Below, piece by piece: positions 58,012 to 64,000 of a DNA stretch of 64,000 nucleotides (position 1 is the first letter of the stretch; each line of letters starts with the position of its first letter). The notes under the pieces are model-generated. The model was not told the DNA's origin. It saw nothing but the letters and a program-made list of their open reading frames with translations, and ran no database searches. Both the position numbers and the translations under genes were made by a program. Location of the stretch: assembly GCF_900099765.1 (NCBI RefSeq), contig NZ_FNDX01000013.1, positions 1-64,000 of the forward strand, read 5' to 3'. Source of the DNA: Paenibacillus typhae. GTDB lineage: Bacteria > Bacillota > Bacilli > Paenibacillales > Paenibacillaceae.

Positions 58012-58367
58012 TCCCACCGGAACGAAGAAACAGCCTCCCCGAAGGAAGGCTGTTTCTTATGTTACGTCCCGGAAGGGATGCAGCCCTTTCGGGCTGATTG
58101 CGAAGCGGGGGCTAACGATGCCGGTGCTTCAACGTACCCCTGCTTGGGGTTCTCATCCCACCGGAACGAAGAAACAGCCTCCCCGAAGGAAGGCTGTTTC
58201 TTATGTTACGTCCCGGAAGGGATGCAGCCCTTTCGGGCTGATTGCGAAGCGGGGGCTAACGATGCCGGTGCTTCAACGTACCCCTGCTTGGGGTTCTCAT
58301 CCCACCGGAACGAAGAAACAGCCTCCCCGAAGGAAGGCTGTTTCTTGTGTTACGTCCCGGAAGGGAT
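58012..58367 (-). repeat. 144-bp tandem repeat carrying tRNA 3' ends and terminators
   Basis: Units begin at 58012, 58156 and 58300. The first two are identical over 144 bp as read. The third runs into the real tRNA-Arg 3' end. In minus sense each unit holds the terminal 14 nt of tRNA-Arg (ATCCCTTCCGGGAC) plus GTAAC, a perfect terminator hairpin and about 75 nt of spacer (including CAGCCCGAAAGGGCTG). Since 144 is divisible by 3, open frames with repeated peptides run through it, but these are artefacts. Confidence 0.92.
58313..58346 (-). terminator. Terminator behind the second tRNA-Arg
   Basis: AAGAAACAGCCT (58313-58324) pairs perfectly with AGGCTGTTTCTT (58335-58346); in minus sense it follows the tRNA by 7 nt and ends in TTTCTT. 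Two identical hairpins recur in the 144-bp units at 58169-58202 and 58025-58058. Confidence 0.85.
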
Positions 58368-58426
58368 TCGAACCCCCGACCGTGCGCTTAGAAGGCGCAT
58401 GCTCTATCCAGCTGAGCTACCGGGAC
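58353..58426 (-). tRNA. tRNA-Arg (anticodon UCU), second copy
   Basis: Same 74-nt sequence as the gene at 37270-37343, in the opposite orientation. CCA is not encoded. The 3' flank is also related to that of the first gene (GTAACA, then a CAGCCTTCCTTC hairpin, then GGGATGAG), so gene and terminator were duplicated together. Confidence 0.97.
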
Positions 58427-58617
58427 ATATGAAGTGTAGATTTTATTTACTATGTATTAACGCAACGTTATCTATTATAACGCATTGAAATATTTTTTCA
58501 AGGCTGCACGCCAAAAAACATTCTGCCCCCGGCAGCAGCGGGTGCCGCGGCGATGTTCACCGCACACACGCCCTCCATCCGCCGCCGGAGCAGTGGCCGC
58601 ATCACAGCATCAGATCA

Positions 58618-58986
58618 TCAGCGCCGCTTCTGCGACACTTGCCGGAAATGCTCACCCAGCTGCTTTTTCAGATGGCCGAAGATCAGCAGCTCACGCTGGA
58701 ATTTGGAGCGTTCATCCTCCGGGCTCATGACAGGACTTCCGGTGAACGCGCTGACTGTCACATCCTCGAAGGCATTGTGCATATTATTATCAAACCAGTC
58801 GGTTTGGGTGTCTGCATCATTCGTCAGGATGCGTACAATTTCGTAGCCTTCCTCATGCTGATCTTCCACAATATATACCAAAAGCGCTGAATCCCCTACA
58901 GCTCCCGGCAATACGCCAACCTCGGCACATGGAGCACCGTCATATTCAGTCATTCTGCGGATCTTGGCGTCTTTAATGTAATACAC
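58618..58986 (-). CDS. Hypothetical protein, 122 aa
   Basis: Starts at GTG 58986 with AGGAGGG about 10 nt upstream. The product begins MYYIKDAKIRRMTEYDGAP and is acidic with a basic C-terminus (LKKQLGEHFRQVSQKRR). It has an alpha/beta look (ALLVYIVEDQHEEGYEIVRI) and no membrane segment. The family is not recognised. It lies between a tRNA gene and divergent asnB. Confidence 0.55.
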   Translation of the reverse strand: MYYIKDAKIRRMTEYDGAPCAEVGVLPGAVGDSALLVYIVEDQHEEGYEIVRILTNDADTQTDWFDNNMHNAFEDVTVSAFTGSPVMSPEDERSKFQRELLIFGHLKKQLGEHFRQVSQKRR

Positions 58987-59169
58987 TCGTCATCATCCCT
59001 CCTGGCAAATTTTCCTCTAACCTAGTGTTCGGATAAGGACATACATTTTATCCCTTCAATCGGCATATATCTGTATTACTTGGCAAAAAAGAAACAAGTG
59101 ATTACACCTGCTTTTCAAGGGAGCCCCGCTTCCGGAGCAGTAGCATCGCACAAAGAGAGGATGAACACC

Positions 59170-61014
59170 ATGTGCGGAATAACCGGCTTTATCGAGTGGC
59201 GCGGTGACCTTACCCAGCACTCGCAGCTGCTCGTAAAAATGACTGAAACCTTATCCAACCGCGGACCGGATGCCGCCGGAACGTGGATTTCAGGCCCTTG
59301 CGCCCTCGGACACCGCAGATTGAGCGTTATTGATCCGGAGAACGGCGCACAGCCGATGATCGCCCGCCAGGATGAGAATGTCTACGCGCTTGTGTATAAC
59401 GGCGAGCTCTATAATGCAGGTGAGCTTAAAACTGAACTCAAGCAGCGGGGACACCATTTTCTGACCCAGTGTGATACTGAGGTTCTGCTGCACGCCTACA
59501 TGGAGTGGGGACCTGACTGCACCGGGAAGCTGAACGGGATTTTTGCTTTTGCCGTCTGGGACAGCGTGCGTGAGCATCTGTTTCTGGCCCGCGACCGGCT
59601 TGGCGTAAAACCGCTGTTCTTCAGCCATGTGGACGATGTATTTATCTTCGGCTCCGAGCCCAAAGCGCTGCTGCAGCATCCCAAGGTTCAGCCGAAGGTT
59701 GGACCGGAAGGACTGGCAGAGATTTTCATCGTCGGTCCCGCCCGCACTCCGGGACAGGGTGTATACAAAGATATATTCGAGCTTCGCCCGGGTCATGCCA
59801 TGATTTATAGCCGCAGCGGCATCCGCAAGTATGCTTACTGGGAACTGGAAAGCCATCCCCACACCGATACGGTCGATGAAACTGCCGCCAGAGTGCGTGA
59901 ATTGCTGCAGGATACGCTGGAGCGCCAGCTCGTCTCCGACGTTCCGGTATGTTCCCTGCTGTCCGGAGGGCTGGATTCCAGTGCCCTGACCGCACTCGCC
60001 GTGAATTACTATAACCGCAGCGGCCAGGGACAGGTAGACACCTACTCGGTCGATTATGTCGATAACGACAAGCATTTCAAAAGCCATTCCTTCCAGCCCG
60101 GCGCAGACGGCCCGTGGATTAAACGGATGGTGGATGAGCTGAAGACCAATCACCATTATGTCGCTTTTGATACACCTGAGCTGGTGGCAGCGCTGGATAA
60201 CGCCCTATACTCGCGTGACCTGCCAGGGATGACTGATGTGGATTCGTCGCTGTATTTATTTTGCCGGGAGATTAAAAAAAATGCGACGGTTGCCATTTCC
60301 GGCGAAGCGGCTGACGAAATTTTTGGCGGTTACCCCTGGTTTCACCGTGAAGAGGCCCTCTCCTCAGGAACCTTCCCGTGGTCGGTAGCCCCCAAAATGC
60401 GTGCAGGACTATTGTCGCCCGAAGTCCGCGAATGGATACGTCCGCTGGAATATTTAGGCGACCGTTACAGCGACGCAGTGGCTGAAGTTCCAAGGCTTGA
60501 CGGTGAGACCGGCAAACAGGCCCAGATGCGGGTAATGTCCTACCTCAATATCACCCGGTTTATGCCTACGCTGCTGGACCGCAAAGACCGGATGAGCATG
60601 GGTGTCGGACTTGAGGTTCGTGTTCCCTATTGCGATCACCGGCTGGTGCAGTACGTGTTCAATATTCCCTGGGAGATCAAAACTGTCGGCAACCGTGAAA
60701 AAGGCATTCTCCGCAAAGCGCTGGAAGGCGTACTGCCCGATGATGTGCTTTACCGTAAAAAGAGCCCTTATCCCAAAACCCATAATCCAGCCTATCTGAA
60801 CGCCGTACGTACACAGATGCTGAGTATTCTGGATGATCCATCGGCTCCAATCCTGCCGCTGATTGATCCGGCCAAAATCCGCGAGATTGCCGCATCCCCG
60901 GAATCCTCCAGCAACCTGCCCTGGTTCGGCCAGCTGATGTCCGGCCCGCAGCTGTTTGCCTATCTCGCCCAGGTGAATCTCTGGCTGAAGACGTATAATG
61001 TATCCATCGGCTAA
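59170..61014 (+). CDS. asnB: Asparagine synthetase, glutamine-hydrolysing
   Basis: 614 aa from ATG 59170, chosen because the Ntn-hydrolase needs Cys2: MCGITGFIEW. The longer frame adds a 30-residue tail that would block the nucleophile. Glutaminase motifs are SNRGPDAAG, HRRLSVID and YNGELYN. The synthetase P-loop is SLLSGGLDSSALTALA. It makes Asn from Asp, Gln and ATP. The length matches the AsnO/AsnB short type. Confidence 0.94.
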   Translation: MCGITGFIEWRGDLTQHSQLLVKMTETLSNRGPDAAGTWISGPCALGHRRLSVIDPENGAQPMIARQDENVYALVYNGELYNAGELKTELKQRGHHFLTQCDTEVLLHAYMEWGPDCTGKLNGIFAFAVWDSVREHLFLARDRLGVKPLFFSHVDDVFIFGSEPKALLQHPKVQPKVGPEGLAEIFIVGPARTPGQGVYKDIFELRPGHAMIYSRSGIRKYAYWELESHPHTDTVDETAARVRELLQDTLERQLVSDVPVCSLLSGGLDSSALTALAVNYYNRSGQGQVDTYSVDYVDNDKHFKSHSFQPGADGPWIKRMVDELKTNHHYVAFDTPELVAALDNALYSRDLPGMTDVDSSLYLFCREIKKNATVAISGEAADEIFGGYPWFHREEALSSGTFPWSVAPKMRAGLLSPEVREWIRPLEYLGDRYSDAVAEVPRLDGETGKQAQMRVMSYLNITRFMPTLLDRKDRMSMGVGLEVRVPYCDHRLVQYVFNIPWEIKTVGNREKGILRKALEGVLPDDVLYRKKSPYPKTHNPAYLNAVRTQMLSILDDPSAPILPLIDPAKIREIAASPESSSNLPWFGQLMSGPQLFAYLAQVNLWLKTYNVSIG

Positions 61015-61099
61015 GCGGTGATTATTCCCATAGCGGGGCGGGCCCAAAACCTCTACAACTATAGATAAACATATCTTAGTCAAGGGGGTATTAACCCTG

Positions 61100-61936
61100 A
61101 TGCCGACCTCTGCAAAACCGTCCGTATGGTCTTCAGCCAAACTGGTTCCCTTCCTTATTGTATCCTTCGGCTTCACCTGGCTGTGCTGGCTGCCGCTGCT
61201 GCTCAACAAGCAGTTTGCAGCCGGCCTTCCTGTGCTTCCCGGGCAATTCTACCTGGGTTCCTTCGGCCCGCTGATCGGGACGCTCTGCTGTCTTATTCTG
61301 CCTGGCGGAGACGGCTTCACCGCGTGGTTCAAAACAGCCTTTTCCTTTTCTTTTCCGAAAAAGTGGCTCGTGCTGTCCGCCGGATTACCTTTGGCTTATG
61401 GAGCTGCAGCTGTACTGGTTCACACCCTGGTCACGGGAAAAGCGCCTGACCTGCACAGCTTCGGCCTGACCTCGGACCTTCCGCCGCAGTTCAATCTCTG
61501 GACAACCTCACTGGTGTGGATGCTGACCTTCGGGATCGGTGAGGAGAGCGGCTGGCGCGGATACCTGCTCCCGGCTCTGCATAAGCGGTATTCCCTGAAT
61601 ACCTCAGCCCTGCTGGTGGCCCTGATCTGGATGGCCTGGCATCTGCCGGCCTTCTGGTTCAATGAAAGCTATCTCGGTATGGGCCCCGGGGTAATCGGCT
61701 GGGCGATCAGCCTGACTTACGGCTCTGTAGTGCTGGCCTGGATCTGTTCCGGGAGCCGGTGGAGTATTATTCCCGTTATCGTCTGGCACGGCATCTTCGA
61801 TCTGCTCACAGCAAGCGACCAGGCGGCAGAGGTCATGGCCATGGTATGCAGCATGCTGGTTATCCTCCACGGCATCCTGTTGATGCGGATACTGGGGAGA
61901 CGCCATAGCCGCCATACCAAGCCTCCCGGCATGTAA
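61100..61936 (+). CDS. CPBP-family intramembrane metalloprotease (CAAX-like)
   Basis: 278 aa, about eight helices. The family motifs are EESGWRGYLLPAL (EExxxR, about residue 151), WMAWHLPAF (FxxxH-like) and the C-terminal IVWHGIFD helix. AAGGGGG precedes the ATG. Bacterial members are proposed proteases, often linked to bacteriocin self-immunity; no bacteriocin cluster is visible here. Confidence 0.88.
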   Translation: MPTSAKPSVWSSAKLVPFLIVSFGFTWLCWLPLLLNKQFAAGLPVLPGQFYLGSFGPLIGTLCCLILPGGDGFTAWFKTAFSFSFPKKWLVLSAGLPLAYGAAAVLVHTLVTGKAPDLHSFGLTSDLPPQFNLWTTSLVWMLTFGIGEESGWRGYLLPALHKRYSLNTSALLVALIWMAWHLPAFWFNESYLGMGPGVIGWAISLTYGSVVLAWICSGSRWSIIPVIVWHGIFDLLTASDQAAEVMAMVCSMLVILHGILLMRILGRRHSRHTKPPGM

Positions 61937-61980
61937 CCTCAGACTTTCCCTGAGGATTTCCCGGCCATACATCTCAGCAC

Positions 61981-62024
61981 ATGACAAAAAGCAAGCCGCA
62001 TACTGGCGGCTTGCTTTTTGTCAT
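61981..62024. terminator. Bidirectional terminator
   Basis: A perfect 19-bp stem (61981-61999 with 62006-62024; arms AAAAAGCAAGCCGC and complement) with a 6-nt loop between convergent genes. T-runs are present on both strands. Confidence 0.95.
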
Positions 62025-62031
62025 GCTGTAT

Positions 62032-62868
62032 TTAGAAATTGAAGTTATCCGGATCCGGTCCGAAGCGGTGATTCTGGTTCAGACCCTCAATTGCCTTGAC
62101 ATCGTCGTCACTTAAAGTGAAGTCGAAGAAGCCGGCATTCTCTACAATCCGCTCGGCATGCACCGACTTGGGAATTGTAATGACACCCTGCTGCAGATCC
62201 CAGCGCAATACAATCTGTGCAACGGTCTTGCCGTATCTTTCCGCAATTTCCTTCAGGAGCGGAATATCCAGGTTGCCCTGCATCAGCGGGCTCCAGGCCT
62301 CCACCTGAATGTCATGCGCTTTGGCGAATTTCAGCACCTCACGCTGGGTCAGCAGCGGATGGAATTCAATCTGGTTAACGGCAGGCACCACGCCGGTATC
62401 ATCAATGATATCCTGCAGGTGATGCACCTGGAAGTTGCTGACGCCGATGGATCTGACAAGCCCTTCCTTCTGCAGGTGGATCAGCGCCTTCCAGGTATCC
62501 CGGTACTTGCCGGCTACCGGCCAGTGGATCAGATACAGGTCGATGACATCCAGCCCAAGCTTCTTGCGGCTTATTTCAAAAGCCTTCAGCGTCGATTCAT
62601 ACCCCTGGTCAGGGTTACGCACCTTGGTCGTGATGAACAGCTCTTCCCGCGGCACTCCGCATTCGCGGATAGCTTGTCCGACGCCCTCTTCATTATTATA
62701 TCCGGCTGCCGTATCAATGCTGCGATAGCCTGTTTCAACTGCTGTCTTCACCGCATGGATAACCTCTTCGCCGTCTTTGGTCTGCCAAACGCCTAGCCCC
62801 AGCCACGGCATGGTTGCCCCGTCATTAAGCGTAGGTCCGCCGGAAAATGGTCCATTTAAATCGCTCAT
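62032..62868 (-). CDS. Aldo/keto reductase
   Basis: 278 aa from ATG 62868 (TTGGAGGGGTAAC upstream). The TIM-barrel AKR tetrad is visible: Asp and Tyr in IDTAAGYNNEEGVG, Lys in ITTKVRNPDQG, His in YLIHWPVAG. NADPH-binding ITIPKSVHAERIVENAGFFD is near the C-terminus. It resembles 2,5-diketo-gluconate reductase/glyoxal reductase (YvgN). The substrate is not predictable. Confidence 0.93.
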   Translation of the reverse strand: MSDLNGPFSGGPTLNDGATMPWLGLGVWQTKDGEEVIHAVKTAVETGYRSIDTAAGYNNEEGVGQAIRECGVPREELFITTKVRNPDQGYESTLKAFEISRKKLGLDVIDLYLIHWPVAGKYRDTWKALIHLQKEGLVRSIGVSNFQVHHLQDIIDDTGVVPAVNQIEFHPLLTQREVLKFAKAHDIQVEAWSPLMQGNLDIPLLKEIAERYGKTVAQIVLRWDLQQGVITIPKSVHAERIVENAGFFDFTLSDDDVKAIEGLNQNHRFGPDPDNFNF

Positions 62869-63040
62869 TGTTACCCCTCCAAGCTCTATTGGTGTGATCA
62901 AGCTTCTATAACCTTAAAAAAGGCTGAGTAATCAGCCGGATTCAACAAGAGTATAACAGATTGCGGCAGCGCTACCAAAAGTGCAGCCCCGGGGCGTTCA
63001 GAAACCTGCCGCTTACAGTGTGGCCGGCAGAAACAGCACA

Positions 63041-63080
63041 ACCCAAAAAAGCGTCCGCCGCAACCGCAGCAGACGCTCCA
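63041..63080 (-). terminator. Terminator of the cupin gene
   Basis: GCGTC (63051-63055) and GACGC (63072-63076) with inner GC pairs, followed in minus sense by TTTTTT (A-run 63045-63050). Confidence 0.8.
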
Positions 63081-63082
63081 TA

Positions 63083-63538
63083 TTATTTCTCAATCAGCTT
63101 GAAATCATCAAAGCTGAATTCCGGGGATACGATACAGGAGACCAGCACCGGCTCATCGCCGAGGTTCCGTGCCGCCTGCCAGACACCTGCCGGAATAACG
63201 ACCTGAGGCTGCTGTCCGGCCAATACATCGGCGCCGAGTACGACTTCCGTTACATTCTCCGGCTCCCCGCCGCTGCCGCCCAGGCTCAGGACAATCGGAC
63301 TGCCGGAGTGCCACAGCCAGATTTCATCGGACAGCACCGTGTGCCACTCCGAGGTTTCACCCGGATGAAGCAGGAAGTAAATCGAGGAAGCCGAGGCTCT
63401 CGCTCCCGAATAGTTGCTGCCGAGTGTTTCCTGGGGAATTTCAAAGGATGAGTTCCAGAGTCTCTTGTACCATCCGCCTTCAACGTGGGGCTCCAGGCCC
63501 AGCGCTGCTACCAGCGGGGAAATTTCTTTTTGCGTCAC
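63083..63538 (-). CDS. DUF985-family cupin protein
   Basis: 151 aa starting at GTG 63538 (AAGGAGA 8 nt upstream). It starts LVAALGLEPHVEGGWYKRLW and has ASSIYFLLHPGETSEWHTVL, the metal-site-like cupin motif 1, then PQVVIPAGVWQAARNLGDEP, motif 2. The fold is a small beta-barrel and the biochemical activity of DUF985 proteins is unsettled. It is monocistronic. Confidence 0.88.
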   Translation of the reverse strand: MTQKEISPLVAALGLEPHVEGGWYKRLWNSSFEIPQETLGSNYSGARASASSIYFLLHPGETSEWHTVLSDEIWLWHSGSPIVLSLGGSGGEPENVTEVVLGADVLAGQQPQVVIPAGVWQAARNLGDEPVLVSCIVSPEFSFDDFKLIEK

Positions 63539-63645
63539 AGTATCTTCTCCTTAAAGTATCGCCGCATAAATAAGCAACCACTTAAATTTAGGTTTGCTTT
63601 TACTTTAACGGAATGTGCCGCAATTGTAAAACCTGCCGCCGCTGT

Positions 63646-64000
63646 TTACTTGCCGTCCTTGCCTGCCTTGAACACCTCGGCGATCGCACCGAGTGAGCCC
63701 AGCGCCTCAACGGTGCTGCTCGGCAGGAACACCTTGTTGGCCGGCCCCTTGGAGATTTCAGTCAGCGCATCAAAGGACTGGTAGGCCAGCACCCGTTCAT
63801 CCAGTCCTGCAGTGCTGATCAGCTGAATCCGTGCCTTCTCGGCTTCGGCTACAGCCTGGATAGCCTTGGCCTGACCAAGCGCTTCCAGCTCCTGTGCCTG
63901 CCGCAGGCCTTCCGCCTGACGGATACGCGCTTCCTTATCCCCTTCCGCCTTGAGGATCTTACTCTGCTTGTCACCTTCTGCGCGCAGGATCATATCCTGC
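63646..64000 (-). CDS. SPFH/band 7 protein, C-terminal fragment (start lies off the right edge)
   Basis: The frame is open to the window edge, and 117 codons are visible. It is rich in Glu/Ala/Lys coiled coil (AEGDKQSKILKAEGDKEARI, ALGQAKAIQAVAEAEKARI) ending with SFDALTEISKGPANKVFLPS, the usual C-terminus of stomatin/prohibitin-like YbbK proteins. It probably forms a membrane scaffold. N-terminus and helix are not in the window. Confidence 0.85.
   Translation of the reverse strand, partial: QDMILRAEGDKQSKILKAEGDKEARIRQAEGLRQAQELEALGQAKAIQAVAEAEKARIQLISTAGLDERVLAYQSFDALTEISKGPANKVFLPSSTVEALGSLGAIAEVFKAGKDGK

Noticed and set aside
57923..58488. Two overlapping plus-strand ORFs with repeated peptides
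   Set aside because: They arise from the 144-bp tandem units (144 is a multiple of 3) and read through terminators and the antisense of tRNA-Arg.

Overview
The window looks like chromosome from a spore-forming, low-to-moderate GC Firmicute of the Paenibacillus type. This is inferred from the mix of a GerA-type germination operon, a LonA/LonB pair, a T-box-controlled argS, an SLH-domain surface protein, stalk-domain (copper amine oxidase N-like) secreted proteins, and tig-clpP-clpX. No rRNA or species marker is present.

Layout. (1) Positions 1-343 hold the 5' end of a group IIC intron on the minus strand, inserted directly after a terminator hairpin, with a 51-residue ORF before it. (2) Positions 674-20878 are a large minus-strand surface-polysaccharide region. 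In transcription order it holds a CpsB/YwqE phosphatase, an SLH protein, a Wzz-like co-polymerase, a BY-kinase, a PglF/EpsC-type dehydratase, two secreted or membrane accessory proteins, a DegT aminotransferase, a PglC-type sugar transferase, a NeuD/PglD acetyltransferase, four glycosyltransferases, a Wzy-like polymerase, a Wzx-like flippase, UDP-glucose dehydrogenase, a UDP-glucuronate-epimerase-like enzyme and a small membrane protein. Together these describe a Wzx/Wzy-type polysaccharide with a bacillosamine-like initiating sugar and uronic acids. The middle (about 3.4-11.5 kb) is visibly AT-rich, as exchangeable serotype-like modules usually are. A 16-bp-stem terminator and a candidate promoter split the cluster near 12.7 kb.

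(3) Positions 20981-37136 are mostly housekeeping and proteostasis: engB, lonA, a 51-residue ORF, lonB, a plus-strand ger operon with an extra small membrane gene, ispG, clpX, clpP, tig and a gene of unknown function that probably starts at ATT. (4) A tRNA-Arg(UCU) gene is followed by about 1 kb of non-coding DNA with a 41-bp tandem repeat. (5) Positions 38406-45344 carry fapA, pstS-pstC-pstA (no pstB here), a secreted beta-propeller protein and a lipoprotein. (6) Positions 45583-48263 hold an ABC exporter and a TetR regulator, with a perfect 24-bp palindrome at the exporter promoter. (7) Then come a SWIM/SNF2 helicase, a thioredoxin-like protein, a collagen-like protein paired with a stand-alone copy of its N-terminal domain, and T-box-argS. 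(8) A second tRNA-Arg(UCU), inverted relative to the first, is followed by two identical 144-bp tandem units that each carry 14 nt of tRNA 3' end and a terminator. (9) The right end holds a glutamine-dependent asparagine synthetase, a CPBP protease, an aldo/keto reductase, a DUF985 cupin and a truncated SPFH/band-7 gene.

Starts were moved from the longest ORF to internal starts wherever a good Shine-Dalgarno (SD) sequence or family knowledge supported it. No database search was possible, so family names rest on motif recognition.
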